DNA from: an uncultured Monoglobus sp.
GTDB taxonomy: Bacteria > Bacillota > Clostridia > Monoglobales > Monoglobaceae
Assembly: GCA_947624305.1 (NCBI GenBank)
Contig: CANQKC010000026.1
Location: 1 to 38,330 of the forward strand
Length of the DNA stretch: 38,330 nt
Reading direction: 5' to 3'
Part shown: piece after piece, positions 23,115-31,365 of the stretch
Position numbering within the stretch: position 1 is the first letter of the stretch
Layout of the letters: every line of letters starts with the position of its first letter
Translations under genes and position numbers: made by a program
Notes under the pieces: generated by a model
Told to the model about the DNA's origin: nothing
Database searches by the model: none
Seen by the model: the letters and a program-made list of their open reading frames with translations, nothing else

Positions 23115-24430
23115 CAGACCGCCTCCGCTCCGCCCGTCTCGGCAGGCAGGATCGTCGATAACACGCAGTTTCCGGTGTCAAAGTGGGCCCTGAGCCGCTC
23201 CATAATGTCCTCATAGCCGAGACTGTCGATAATTTTGTTATATTCAAGCGGGTTAATTCCCTTCATCAACATTCTGATATACGCGTTGCCCATGCCCTCG
23301 ATATAGTTGAACATCTTTATGCCCGAGGCCTTCATCACCTTTTTGGTGCGCTCTATGTCGTTTTTGTCTATGCCCTCGGCCCGCGCCCTTTCGATCCGCT
23401 CCTTGATCGCGGAATACACCGCCGCCGGGTCTTTGGACTCGCCGCCGATAAGCGAAAAACCGTAACGCTTCTCAAGCTCGGTTTCGGCACTGAAGCTGCT
23501 GTCGATCAAACCGTCGTTATAGAGCTTCATATAGAACTCGCTGCTCTTGCCGAAAAGCGCGTCAAGAATTATCTCGGTCGCCGCCTCGCGGCGCGCAAGC
23601 TCCTCGCCGCTCGTGAACGGGGTTATGTCCTTAAATCCCACATTGAACATCGGCTGTGACACAACAAGGCGCTGCTCGACGAACTCGCGAACGCGCTCCC
23701 GCGGCTCGCTTATCTCGGGGCGGTCGATCTCGCCCAGGTTTTTGCCGCCGCTCATGCGCTTATCAAGGCGGTTTAAGACCTCGTTCATGTCAATGTCGCC
23801 CACCAGCACGAGCATCATGTTGCCGGGGTTGTAGAACGTGTTGTAGCACTTATAGAGTATATCCTTGTCTATTTGCGCTATGCTCTCAACCGTGCCCGCA
23901 ATGTCTATTTTGACCGGATTGTTTTTGAACATGCCGCGCAGCGCGTTGAAGAACACGCGCCAGCCGGGATCGTCGTCATACATTTTTATTTCCTGACCGA
24001 TTATACCCATTTCCTTGTTCACGTTCTCGTCGGTGAAATGCGGGCTGTTCACGAAATCGACCAAAATGTCGAGGTTCTCGTAAAACCTGTCGGTACAGGT
24101 GAAAAGATAGGCCGTCAAATCAAAGCTTGTGAACGCGTTGCTTGACGCGCCGGTAAGCGCGAAGCTGTCAAAGGCGTTGCTGCCGTCGGGCTGCTCAAAC
24201 ATTTTATGCTCGAGAAAATGCGCTATGCCGTCGGGCACGACCGTCTTTTCGGTCTCGCCGGGAACAATGAACTCGCGGTCGGTCGAGCCGTAGTCTGTTC
24301 CGTATATGGCGTAATATTTGCTGAACCCCTTTTTGGGGAACACATACACCCTAAGTCCGCTCTCGTGAACGGCAAAAAGCATTTTTTCACCGAGCTTTTC
24401 GCTCGCAAATTCCTGTATATTCCGGCTCAT
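23114..24430 (-). CDS. ymfH: M16 zinc peptidase, YmfH-like (active subunit)
   Basis: A 438-residue M16 peptidase. The inverted zinc motif HFLEH is at 71-75, with a distal Glu in NKEMGIIGQEI. The usual two M16 halves are present. In B. subtilis, ymfH lies next to ymfF, and both are needed for 5-aminopentanol modification of elongation factor P; the same pairing here suggests the same role, but efp itself is not in the window. The start overlaps the stop of the ymfF-like gene by one base (TAATG). Confidence 0.92.
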   Translation of the reverse strand: MSRNIQEFASEKLGEKMLFAVHESGLRVYVFPKKGFSKYYAIYGTDYGSTDREFIVPGETEKTVVPDGIAHFLEHKMFEQPDGSNAFDSFALTGASSNAFTSFDLTAYLFTCTDRFYENLDILVDFVNSPHFTDENVNKEMGIIGQEIKMYDDDPGWRVFFNALRGMFKNNPVKIDIAGTVESIAQIDKDILYKCYNTFYNPGNMMLVLVGDIDMNEVLNRLDKRMSGGKNLGEIDRPEISEPRERVREFVEQRLVVSQPMFNVGFKDITPFTSGEELARREAATEIILDALFGKSSEFYMKLYNDGLIDSSFSAETELEKRYGFSLIGGESKDPAAVYSAIKERIERARAEGIDKNDIERTKKVMKASGIKMFNYIEGMGNAYIRMLMKGINPLEYNKIIDSLGYEDIMERLRAHFDTGNCVLSTILPAETGGAEAV

Positions 24431-25707
24431 TACTCCTCGCCTCCTTCCGGCTCCATGTTTCCCTTGAGGAAATAAACCACATCAAGCTTTATTTTGTTAA
24501 ACGCCTCGACGATCTCCTCTTTTGTTACCTCGTTTGTCCGCTCGATAAGCTGATCTATGCCGCCGTCGTTGCCCATTATCGCCTGCGAAAGATAGTAATC
24601 CTCCATAGTTCTGAGGCTGTCCTTCATGGACGTGAAGCGGCTGCTCATGTAGAGCTTTGAATTTTCGATCTCGCTGTCCTCGATCTCGCCGTTTTTCATT
24701 TTTTCAAACTGCGCAATTATCTCGTCATAGGCAGCCTGGTATTTTTCGGTTTCAATTCCGCAGCTTATGAACATTGTGCTTTTGAAACGCTCGGTCCGCG
24801 ACGCCGCGTAATAGGCGAGGCTCAGCTTCTCGCGCACGTTGTTAAAAAGCTTTGAGAACGGGCTGCCGCCGAACACGCATCCGCCCAGCATCAGCGCGTA
24901 ATACATCTTCGAGGTCGGCTCGATCCCGCATTTTAAGCCTATGCAGAGCTTGCTCTGCACCACCGGGATCTCCTCGGTTATATATTCCTCCCTGCCCTCG
25001 CGCGGCGCCGCCGCCTCGGTCTTGACGTAATCCGCGTCTCTTTCGGGGAACGCGCCGCACAGACTGTTTTTGATCATGTCAAGCACCGCCTCCGAAAAGC
25101 TGCCGCTGACGAACACGTCCGCCTTGGCGCCGTTTATTATCTCGTTATAGAACTCGTAAAGGTTCCCGCGGGTGATGCCCGGAAGATCCTCAACGCGGCC
25201 CGCCTCGAACATTCCGCAGCCCTCGCCGCCGAACATGGCCTCGCGGCACTTAAACTCAACATATTCGCGCTTGTCGTTGATAAGGCCCTCTATCGCGTTT
25301 TTAAGGTTCCGCTTCTCGCCGGTCAAATACTCCTCGTTAAAGCCGCCCTCGTCGCAAAGGGGCTCGAACAAAAACTCTTTCAGAAGCGCCGTAATCTTTT
25401 CGGTCAGGCTCTCGCCGATAAACTCGTCGCGGATATACTCGATCGTAAAATACAGAACCTCGCCGTCGCCCTTTACGCGTATTCCCGCGTGCAGCGTCGC
25501 GCTGTAAAGCTCGTCAAGATATTTTGAGATCTCGAGCATGGTTCTGTGCTTTTCGGTGCCGCGCTTCATGACCGCAGGGAGCAGCGCCGCCTTGGTCACG
25601 GTTTCGCGCTTTAACGGTATGTTGAAAAACACGCTTATCGTGTTCGTTTTAAACTTTTCGGCGCTCAAATAATGAAAGTCCACGCCGTTTTTAATTCGCT
25701 CGGTCAT
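24430..25707 (-). CDS. ymfF: M16 peptidase-like protein, YmfF-like (inactive partner)
   Basis: A 425-residue M16 homologue. The position of the HxxEH zinc motif is occupied by AALLPAVMKRGTEKHRTM, so the metal site is missing, as in other YmfF proteins. The later GGSPFSKLFNNVREKLSLAY segment is the conserved M16 substrate-grip region. M16 enzymes often work as an active/inactive pair, and the neighbour is the active one. The start MTERIKNG is preferred because AAAGG lies 9 bases upstream; the ATG three codons before abuts that site. Confidence 0.92.
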   Translation of the reverse strand: MTERIKNGVDFHYLSAEKFKTNTISVFFNIPLKRETVTKAALLPAVMKRGTEKHRTMLEISKYLDELYSATLHAGIRVKGDGEVLYFTIEYIRDEFIGESLTEKITALLKEFLFEPLCDEGGFNEEYLTGEKRNLKNAIEGLINDKREYVEFKCREAMFGGEGCGMFEAGRVEDLPGITRGNLYEFYNEIINGAKADVFVSGSFSEAVLDMIKNSLCGAFPERDADYVKTEAAAPREGREEYITEEIPVVQSKLCIGLKCGIEPTSKMYYALMLGGCVFGGSPFSKLFNNVREKLSLAYYAASRTERFKSTMFISCGIETEKYQAAYDEIIAQFEKMKNGEIEDSEIENSKLYMSSRFTSMKDSLRTMEDYYLSQAIMGNDGGIDQLIERTNEVTKEEIVEAFNKIKLDVVYFLKGNMEPEGGEE

Positions 25708-25888
25708 TTGTTTCATCCTTTACATAAATAATTTCATTATAATATTATAGCACTATTTTTTAATTTGTGTTAAATTTGACTGATTTGTAATATTGAATTA
25801 ACCAAATATTAGTATTGCCTTATTATTTTGTTAAAATACATATGGAAAAGGCCCGCAAAACCGCGGGCCGATAAACGGAACAATACGA
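25708..25888. other. AT-rich intergenic region with a GC hairpin
   Basis: Between ymfF and the small-gene island. Mostly A/T, including the minus-strand leader of ymfF. A perfect hairpin GGCCCGC / GCGGGCC (25850-25869, 6-base loop) has no T-tract on either strand, so it is a structured element rather than a clear terminator. Confidence 0.5.
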
Positions 25889-26005
25889 ATGATACAAAAA
25901 GGTTCCGTACAGGAAGATATTCCAAAATCCTTTGACAAATATGTTGACATGCAGTATAATGATGAAGCAACTTATAGGATTTTAGAGATGATGAAAAATG
26001 TCTGA
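25889..26005 (+). CDS. 38-residue ORF, possibly a gene remnant
   Basis: The ATG at 25889 starts MIQKGSVQEDIPKSFDKYVD and the ORF ends overlapping the next ATG by 8 bases. No ribosome-binding site is evident, and the frame stays open upstream through the hairpin without a start. It may be the tail of a decayed gene. The overlap with the next ORF resembles operon coupling. I do not recognise it. Confidence 0.35.
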   Translation: MIQKGSVQEDIPKSFDKYVDMQYNDEATYRILEMMKNV

Positions 26006-26192
26006 AACAGAACTTGTAAAATGTCCGATGTTAGAAAGGATTGTTGATATCGCATATTGTATTGAGTTGCAGATGATCGCAAATAAAGAAGTAAAGCCGA
26101 CAGATGAAGAACGGCACATTTCAGACAGTGAGTGGGAAGTCTGCCGCAAATGTGAAAAACAGAAGTGCCCAACTCCTGATATAGTTAAATAA
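25998..26192 (+). CDS. 64-residue hypothetical Cys-containing protein
   Basis: Starts MSETELVKCPMLERIVDIAY and ends CRKCEKQKCPTPDIVK. Five Cys, three of them in CRKCEKQKC near the C-terminus, hint at a small metal site. Acidic and soluble, with no signal peptide. It shares an AT-rich base composition with its neighbours and differs from the rest of the window. I recognise no family. Confidence 0.55.
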   Translation: MSETELVKCPMLERIVDIAYCIELQMIANKEVKPTDEERHISDSEWEVCRKCEKQKCPTPDIVK

Positions 26193-26212
26193 TATGGAAA
26201 GGAAGATAAACA

Positions 26213-26473
26213 ATGATAGAAACTCCTGATTATGGCATTTTTGAAAACATCGACGAACTCTATAACGCAATCAAATTAGGCCTTGATATAGAATTTTTCT
26301 TGTATGGCGTGAGATATAATATATCATGGCGAGATTATAAGCCGTTTATATGCACTTGCCCGGACGGTGACGCTGTATTTTTTGAAAACACTGACGATCT
26401 GCTTGACGGATATAAAATAAACGGCAAGCCGCTGCGTGATCTTTGGCAGGATATTGAAATTTACTCTATGTGA
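26213..26473 (+). CDS. 86-residue hypothetical protein
   Basis: Starts MIETPDYGIFENIDELYNAI behind GGAAAGGAAGATAAACA. Acidic, with aromatic-rich strands (EFFLYGVRYNISWRDYKPFI) and a repeated FEN-(I/T)DEL/DDL pattern. Small acidic proteins of this look occur in immunity or antitoxin islands, but no family is recognised. It follows the previous gene by 20 bases. Confidence 0.6.
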   Translation: MIETPDYGIFENIDELYNAIKLGLDIEFFLYGVRYNISWRDYKPFICTCPDGDAVFFENTDDLLDGYKINGKPLRDLWQDIEIYSM

Positions 26474-26498
26474 GAAACAATAAAAAAGGATGATAAAA

Positions 26499-26681
26499 AT
26501 GAATGAGGAACAATTAAATCTTTTAAAGAAATTGGATATAAATGCGAATGACGATTTAGAAATAATTGAAGAAAAAATCGGTGATTATCTTAATCTTCAT
26601 TGTTTGGACGAAAATTATATGCCAAATGAAGACGGTTTGATATGCGAAAGTATATTAGATTATATTAGCAAATTGAATTAA
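26499..26681 (+). CDS. 60-residue hypothetical acidic protein
   Basis: Starts MNEEQLNLLKKLDINANDDL; the second of two nearby ATGs was chosen because AAAAAGG precedes it by 9 bases. Acidic and helical in look, with a Leu-rich first helix. No family recognised. Same strand and operon-like spacing as the preceding small gene. Confidence 0.55.
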   Translation: MNEEQLNLLKKLDINANDDLEIIEEKIGDYLNLHCLDENYMPNEDGLICESILDYISKLN

Positions 26682-26725
26682 TAAAACATTATACGCTCTT
26701 TATAAGCACATCTTGAAGTTATTGA

Positions 26726-26815
26726 GGTTCAAAACAACCAAAACAATATGAAGATAAGGCATATGAATTAGAAAACGAGTTTATCGAAATACTTAAAAAG
26801 CGAGGTGTTTTGTAA
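26726..26815 (+). pseudogene. Remnant C-terminus of an unknown gene
   Basis: An open frame without a start codon encodes QYEDKAYELENEFIEILKKR and ends in GVL-stop exactly at the ATG of the next gene (the last A of the stop is the first base of that ATG). The preserved stop-start overlap suggests that a longer gene lost its 5' part. Confidence 0.45.
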
Positions 26816-26994
26816 TGTTTACTCAAAATTTGATTGAATACTGCAAAACCAACAATGCGGGATTATGCCCTGTATGTCATGGAGAATTGAAAGTAGAGGT
26901 AATAACAACTCCTACGAGAGATAATATAAATATTATTTGTGAAAATTGTGAAAAAAGTGAGTTTTTCACCGGCACAATAAAGAAATCGTCATAA
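26815..26994 (+). CDS. 59-residue zinc-ribbon-like protein
   Basis: Starts MFTQNLIEYCKTNNAGLCPV. Two Cys pairs, CPVC and CENC, are 22 residues apart, the layout of a small zinc ribbon. It could bind zinc and nucleic acid or protein. Start and stop are defined by overlap with the upstream remnant and a terminator 7 bases downstream. The purine-rich AAAAAGCGAGGTG upstream can serve as ribosome-binding site. Confidence 0.6.
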   Translation: MFTQNLIEYCKTNNAGLCPVCHGELKVEVITTPTRDNINIICENCEKSEFFTGTIKKSS

Positions 26995-27000
26995 TATAAC

Positions 27001-27029
27001 GCACTTATGAAATATTAGGTGCTTTTTTT
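27001..27029 (+). terminator. Terminator after the zinc-ribbon gene
   Basis: Imperfect stem GCAC-TTAT / ATTAG-GTGC followed by seven T (27023-27029). Confidence 0.7.
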
Positions 27030-27098
27030 GATGCGTAATATCGGAAGTATTAAAGGTGCAAAAAATTAAAGCTTGATATTTTTCGGTTACTATGCTAA

Positions 27099-27161
27099 AA
27101 TCATTACAGGAACAGAGCCGTTAACAAAGAAGAAACTTATCGTATTGATCCGTTAAGATAG
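27099..27161 (+). pseudogene. Remnant C-terminus of a DUF4160-like gene
   Basis: A startless frame ends NRAVNKEETYRIDPLR-stop, which resembles the usual end of DUF4160 proteins (W..AV.GE..FKI.PLR, from memory). DUF4160 genes commonly precede DUF2442 genes, as here. Only about 20 codons remain. Confidence 0.45.
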
Positions 27162-27173
27162 GAGGATTATATT

Positions 27174-27440
27174 ATGGATGATATTATCTATGGCGCACCG
27201 TTGGGACCGCGTGTTGTTGAGGCGGTTGCAAACGATAATTATGAAATCTTTCTTACGTTCAATAATGGAGAACATAGAAAATTTGACGCGCGTCCGCTGC
27301 TCGAATACAAAATTTTTTCACCGCTTAAGGATATTGACTTTTTTAAAAGTGTAAAAGTGGATTTCGGAACAATAGTGTGGTCGGATGATATTGATTATTG
27401 TCCGGATACGCTGTATGAGCAGAGCGTATTAGTAGCTTAA
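27174..27440 (+). CDS. DUF2442 domain protein
   Basis: An 88-residue single-domain protein. YEIFLTFNNGEHRKFDARPL, YKIFSPLKDIDFFKSVKVDF and TIVWSDDIDYCPDTLYEQS follow the DUF2442 pattern. These proteins usually pair with DUF4160 in what look like toxin-antitoxin or regulatory modules; here only the tail of the partner remains upstream. The start follows AGATAGGAGGATTATATT. Last gene of the AT-rich island. Confidence 0.82.
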   Translation: MDDIIYGAPLGPRVVEAVANDNYEIFLTFNNGEHRKFDARPLLEYKIFSPLKDIDFFKSVKVDFGTIVWSDDIDYCPDTLYEQSVLVA

Positions 27441-27452
27441 AAATCAAAGCAT

Positions 27453-27484
27453 AAGAGCCGTTACATTCGCAGCGGCTCTTTTAT
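27453..27484 (+). terminator. Terminator after the DUF2442 gene
   Basis: Stem AAGAGCCG / CGGCTCTT with a 12-base loop and following TTATT; it separates the island from the thi operon. Confidence 0.8.
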
Positions 27485-27542
27485 TCTCGTTTGTTATCTT
27501 TGACCGCGCCGCAAATATATTAAAAAATTATCAACAAAACTC

Positions 27543-27571
27543 TTGCAATGCCGCGCGGCTTGGGTTATAAT
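27543..27571 (+). promoter_or_regulatory. Sigma-A promoter of the thi operon
   Basis: TTGCAA (27543-27548) and TATAAT (27566-27571) with a 17-base spacer, directly upstream of the TPP riboswitch. Confidence 0.85.
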
Positions 27572-27574
27572 ATA

Positions 27575-27658
27575 CCTGCTGGGGGAACCGCCGGTGGCGG
27601 TTGAGATAGGCACGGCCTGACCCTTTGAACCTGACGGCTAACACCGGCGTAGGAAAGC
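27575..27658 (+). ncRNA. TPP riboswitch (THI element)
   Basis: All conserved THI-box pieces are present in order: CTGGGGG, the P3 arm around ACCGCC/GGCGGT, TTGAGATAGG (CUGAGA-type loop), ACCCTTTGAACCTGA, and CGGCTAACACCGGCGTAGG. It binds thiamine pyrophosphate and switches off the downstream thi genes. The expression platform is the terminator hairpin at 27682-27718. Confidence 0.95.
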
Positions 27659-27681
27659 ATGAATATTTCAGATAATTTATT

Positions 27682-27718
27682 TGTGCTTGCCTCGATTTTG
27701 GCAAGCGCATTATTTTTT
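27682..27718 (+). terminator. Riboswitch-controlled terminator before thiC
   Basis: Stem TGTGCTTGCC / GGCAAGCGCA (one G-T wobble) with an 8-base loop followed by TTATTTTTT. It lies between the TPP aptamer and the thiC ribosome-binding site, so TPP binding probably favours its formation. Confidence 0.85.
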
Positions 27719-27736
27719 ACGAAAAGGAGAATTTTT

Positions 27737-29041
27737 ATGAATCAAACTTACACAACGCAAATGGATGCGGCAAGAAAAGGCATAATCACGTCCGAAATGG
27801 AGATCGTCGCCGCGAAAGAGGATATTGACATCAACGAACTCGCGGAGAAGATCGCCGCCGGAACGGTGGTTATCCCCGCCAACAAGCACCACGATACGCT
27901 CTCACCCGAGGGCGTAGGCGACGGCCTCAGAACCAAGATCAACGTCAACCTCGGAATATCGCGCGACGCGGCGGACGTTGAGCTTGAGCTCAACAAGGTT
28001 CGCACCGCGATCGACATGAAGGCCGATTCAGTAATGGATCTTTCAAACTACGGCAAAACTCATGAGATGCGCCGCAGGATACTCGACATATCGACCGCGA
28101 TGCTGGGCACGGTCCCGGTTTATGACGCGATCGGCTACTGCGAGAAAAAGCTTAAGGACATCACCAAGGACGACTTTATGCGCGTTTTAAAACAACACGC
28201 GGAGGACGGCGTTGACTTTATGACGATCCACGCGGGCATCAACCGCGCGACCGCCGAGAAGGTCAAGGCCAACCGGCGCAGAATGAACATCGTCTCGCGC
28301 GGCGGCGCTCTGCTGTTCGCGTGGATGGAGATGACCGGAAACGAGAACCCGTTTTTTGAATACTACGACGACGTTATGGAGATATTCCGCGAGCACGACG
28401 TTACGATAAGCCTCGGCGACGCCTGCCGCCCCGGCTGTCTTGACGACGCCAGCGACCCGGCGCAGATCTCGGAGCTGATCGTGCTCGGCGAGCTGACAAA
28501 GCGCGCGTGGGAGCATGACGTTCAGGTAATGGTCGAGGGCCCGGGCCACATGGCGATGAACCAGATCGCGGCCAACATGATAATGGAAAAACGGCTGTGC
28601 CACGGCGCGCCGTTCTATGTGCTGGGCCCGCTCGTGACCGACGTCGCGCCGGGATATGACCACATAACCTCGGCGATCGGCGGCGCGATAGCCGCGGCGA
28701 ACGGAGCCGACTTTTTGTGCTACGTCACTCCGGCCGAGCATCTGCGCCTGCCCGACCTTGACGACATGCGCGAGGGCATAATCGCGTCGCGCATAGCCGC
28801 CCATGCCGCCGACATCGCCAAAGGCGTCAAGGGCGCGATCGACTGGGACAATAAAATGGCGGACGCGCGCCGCGAAATCGATTGGGACAAGATGTTTGAT
28901 CTCGCGCTTGACCCCGAAAAGCCCAAGGCTTATCGGACAAGCTCAAAACCGCGCGAGGAGAACACCTGCACCATGTGCGGTGAGCAGTGCGCCGTCAAGA
29001 ATATGAACAAGATCCTCGGCGGCGAGGACATCGGAATTTAG
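27737..29041 (+). CDS. thiC: Phosphomethylpyrimidine synthase ThiC
   Basis: A 434-residue non-canonical radical SAM enzyme converting AIR to HMP phosphate. Core motifs MEGPGHM (in [13 protein letters not shown]), LGDACRPGC and [20 protein letters not shown] are clear. The C-terminal cluster motif is [12 protein letters not shown], a CX2CX3C spacing seen in the shorter clostridial form; B. subtilis and E. coli have CX2CX4C. The start MNQTYTTQ follows AAAAGGAG. An upstream in-frame ATG lies at the end of the riboswitch aptamer and is not a likely start. First gene of the thi operon. Confidence 0.97.
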   Translation: MNQTYTTQMDAARKGIITSEMEIVAAKEDIDINELAEKIAAGTVVIPANKHHDTLSPEGVGDGLRTKINVNLGISRDAADVELELNKVRTAIDMKADSVMDLSNYGKTHEMRRRILDISTAMLGTVPVYDAIGYCEKKLKDITKDDFMRVLKQHAEDGVDFMTIHAGINRATAEKVKANRRRMNIVSRGGALLFAWMEMTGNENPFFEYYDDVMEIFREHDVTISLGDACRPGCLDDASDPAQISELIVLGELTKRAWEHDVQVMVEGPGHMAMNQIAANMIMEKRLCHGAPFYVLGPLVTDVAPGYDHITSAIGGAIAAANGADFLCYVTPAEHLRLPDLDDMREGIIASRIAAHAADIAKGVKGAIDWDNKMADARREIDWDKMFDLALDPEKPKAYRTSSKPREENTCTMCGEQCAVKNMNKILGGEDIGI

Positions 29042-29051
29042 GAGGGATCGC

Positions 29052-29885
29052 ATGAAAAACTTACTGACTATCGCCGGCTCGGACTCGGGAGGCGGCGCGG
29101 GTATTCAGGCCGATCTTAAAACCTTCGCGGCGCACGGCTGCTTCGGCATGAGCGCGATAACCGCGGTCACCGCCCAGAACACCAAAGGCGTTTACGGAAT
29201 AGCCGAGATCAGCCCCGAGATCATCAAGGCGCAGATAAAAGCCGTGTTTGACGATTTCGGGATCGACGGCGTGAAGATAGGCATGCTCGGCAGCGTCGAG
29301 GCCGCCGGGGCCGTGGCTGAAATGATGGAGCTTTACCGCCCCAAGCTGCTTATCGTCGATCCGGTCATGGTCTCGACCAGCGGCTCGGAGCTTGCGGCGG
29401 ACGGCGTATCTGGCGTTATAACCGAGCGCCTGCTGCCTCTCGCGAAAATGGTGACGCCCAATATTCCCGAGGCCGAGAACATGAGCGGAATAAAGATCAA
29501 CGACATTCACGACATGGGAAAGGCCGCCCAGATAATCGGCGCGGCAGGCTGCGGATACGTCCTCGTAAAGGGCGGGCACCTGCGCTCGGGAGTCGATGAT
29601 CTGCTTTATAACGGCAGGACCATGACTATCTTTGAGGGAAGCCGCATAATGTCGACCAGCACCCACGGCACGGGCTGCACGATGTCGTCGGCTATCTGCG
29701 CCAATATCGCCCGCGGAATGGACGTCGCCCTGGCCGTAAGCGAGGCGAAAAAATACATAGAAACCGGAATAACAAACGCGCCGCGCATAGGCGGCGGAAA
29801 CGGCCCGCTCCACCATTTTTACGATTTGTGGAGAACGTCGGACCCCAATGTTGAAACCGAATATAAATGCGTTGAAAAGGAGTAA
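29052..29885 (+). CDS. thiD: Hydroxymethylpyrimidine/phosphomethylpyrimidine kinase ThiD
   Basis: A 277-residue ribokinase-fold enzyme. The substrate and anion motifs are TIAGSDSGGGAGIQADLKTF, VDPVMVSTSGSEL, TPNIPEAE and STHGTGCTMSSAICANIA (catalytic Cys/Asp region). It phosphorylates HMP and HMP-P to HMP-PP. Ten bases after thiC with GGAGGGATCGC. The C-terminus is slightly longer than E. coli ThiD. Confidence 0.96.
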   Translation: MKNLLTIAGSDSGGGAGIQADLKTFAAHGCFGMSAITAVTAQNTKGVYGIAEISPEIIKAQIKAVFDDFGIDGVKIGMLGSVEAAGAVAEMMELYRPKLLIVDPVMVSTSGSELAADGVSGVITERLLPLAKMVTPNIPEAENMSGIKINDIHDMGKAAQIIGAAGCGYVLVKGGHLRSGVDDLLYNGRTMTIFEGSRIMSTSTHGTGCTMSSAICANIARGMDVALAVSEAKKYIETGITNAPRIGGGNGPLHHFYDLWRTSDPNVETEYKCVEKE

Positions 29886-29887
29886 AT

Positions 29888-30742
29888 ATGAATAATAATC
29901 AAGTCTTAAAATCAATAATTGATCTTGTGAATAACATGAAGCGGACAAAACCCATCGTCGAGTGTCTGACAAACCGCGTCACGATCAACGACTGCGCCAA
30001 CATGCTGCTGGCTATGGGCGCGTCGCCGATCATGGCGGAGATAGAGTGCGAAATGGCGGAAATAATGGGCGTGTCAAACGCGCTGGTGCTCAATCTCGGA
30101 CTGCTCGACGAGCCGTATCTCGCCGCGATGAAAGCTGCGGCGAAGGCCGCGAAGGAGCAGGGCAAGCCGATAATCCTCGATCCCGTCGGTGCGGGAGCGT
30201 CAAAGCTCCGCGACAGCGTGTGCGCCGAGATGATCGAGCTCGCAAGGCCTGACATCATTCGCGGCAACATGTCGGAGATCCGCGCGCTGTGCGGCGCCTC
30301 GGTATCAAGCCGCGGCGTTGACGCCTCAAGCGACGACGCCGTGACCGAGAACAGCAAAGCAAAGTTCGGCGAGCTTGTGAAAGGCTTCGCGCAAAAGACA
30401 GGCAGCGTCGTTTGCGCCACAGGTGCGATCGACATAATCGCGGCGCCCGACGGCAGGGTTTGCTATATCAAAAACGGACATGAAATGCTCTGCGGAGTCA
30501 CAGGAACGGGCTGCATGTGCTCCGCGATGACCGGAGCCATGGCCGCGGCGGGCGATCCGTTCACCGCGGCCGCTGCTGCGGTTGTCATGCTGGGCATTGC
30601 GGGCGAGCAGGCCCATGAGTACGCGAGCGAAAACGAGAGCGGCATAGGCACCTTCAAGGTAAAGCTGTTCGACTATATTTACCTGATGAGCGACGAGGAC
30701 TTCATCAAGCGGGCAAAAATCGAGGAGGATCGGTTAATATGA
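29888..30742 (+). CDS. thiM: Hydroxyethylthiazole kinase ThiM
   Basis: A 284-residue salvage kinase. PIVECLTNRVTINDCANMLL and GASPIMAEIECEM (thiazole site), ILDPVGAGASKLRDS, IIRGNMSEI and GVTGTGCMCSAM (ATP/catalytic Cys) are diagnostic. It phosphorylates exogenous hydroxyethylthiazole, feeding ThiE. The start follows AAAAGGAGTAAAT. Presence of ThiM and absence of thiG/thiH/thiS in this operon point to thiazole salvage. Confidence 0.96.
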   Translation: MNNNQVLKSIIDLVNNMKRTKPIVECLTNRVTINDCANMLLAMGASPIMAEIECEMAEIMGVSNALVLNLGLLDEPYLAAMKAAAKAAKEQGKPIILDPVGAGASKLRDSVCAEMIELARPDIIRGNMSEIRALCGASVSSRGVDASSDDAVTENSKAKFGELVKGFAQKTGSVVCATGAIDIIAAPDGRVCYIKNGHEMLCGVTGTGCMCSAMTGAMAAAGDPFTAAAAAVVMLGIAGEQAHEYASENESGIGTFKVKLFDYIYLMSDEDFIKRAKIEEDRLI

Positions 30743-31365
30743 GCAAAACGGATTACAGCGTTTATTTGGTGACCGACACCGGAATGTGCCCCCGCGAGAA
30801 CCTTATCGACGTGTGCGGAAAGGCGATAGACGGCGGCGCGACGTTGATACAGCTCCGCGAAAAGGACATATCGTCGCGCGCGTTTTACGAGGAGGCGCTG
30901 GCGCTTAAAGCGCTCTGCGCGAGTCGCGCCGTTCCGCTTTTGATCAACGACCGAGTTGATATCGCCCTGGCGGCGGGCGCCGACGGAATTCACATCGGCC
31001 AGAGCGACATACCGCTCGAGGCGGCGCGAAGGCTGCTCGGAAAAGACAAAATAATCGGCGTTTCGGCGGGTTCGGTGGCCGAGGCCGTCGAGGCCGAGCA
31101 TGGCGGCGCCGACTACCTCGGCGTCGGGGCGGTGTTCCCCACCTCCACCAAGGACGACGCGGAAAACGTGGGGATCGAAATGCTGAAAGCCGTCCGCGAA
31201 GCGGTTAAAATCCCTATCGTCGGAATAGGCGGGATCAACGCCGAAAATATTGAAAAGCTGCGCGGCACAGGCATTGACGGCGTTGCGGTCGTGTCATGCA
31301 TAATGGCCTCGCGCGATCCCGAAGCCGCAGCTGCGGCGCTTAAGGAAAAGGTGCGTAACTTATGA
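30739..31365 (+). CDS. thiE: Thiamine phosphate synthase ThiE
   Basis: A 208-residue TIM barrel joining HMP-PP and thiazole phosphate. LIQLREKD, LLINDRVDIALAAGADGIHI, GVSAGSVAEAVEAEHGGADY, GVGAVFPTSTKDDAENVG and IVGIGGINAEN are all canonical phosphate and pyrophosphate contacts. It overlaps thiM by 4 bases (ATGA), with GAGGAT upstream. Confidence 0.96.
   Translation: MSKTDYSVYLVTDTGMCPRENLIDVCGKAIDGGATLIQLREKDISSRAFYEEALALKALCASRAVPLLINDRVDIALAAGADGIHIGQSDIPLEAARRLLGKDKIIGVSAGSVAEAVEAEHGGADYLGVGAVFPTSTKDDAENVGIEMLKAVREAVKIPIVGIGGINAENIEKLRGTGIDGVAVVSCIMASRDPEAAAAALKEKVRNL

Noticed and set aside
22392..23216. 274-codon plus-strand frame opposite lgt
   Set aside because: Antisense to lgt and ymfH, with low-complexity basic composition and no family resemblance; a shadow frame.
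25850..25869. Rho-independent terminator
   Set aside because: The stem is perfect, but there is no T-tract on either strand and no gene ends nearby on the plus strand.
27659..27736. ThiC start at the ATG at 27659
   Set aside because: This ATG is the last part of the riboswitch aptamer and the frame passes through the terminator hairpin; the ATG at 27737 has AAAAGGAG and matches family length.
29061..29972. 303-codon open frame antisense to thiD
   Set aside because: Its protein is Arg/His/Ala-rich without recognisable motifs, lies wholly opposite the well-supported thiD, and has no ribosome-binding site; it is a GC-bias shadow.
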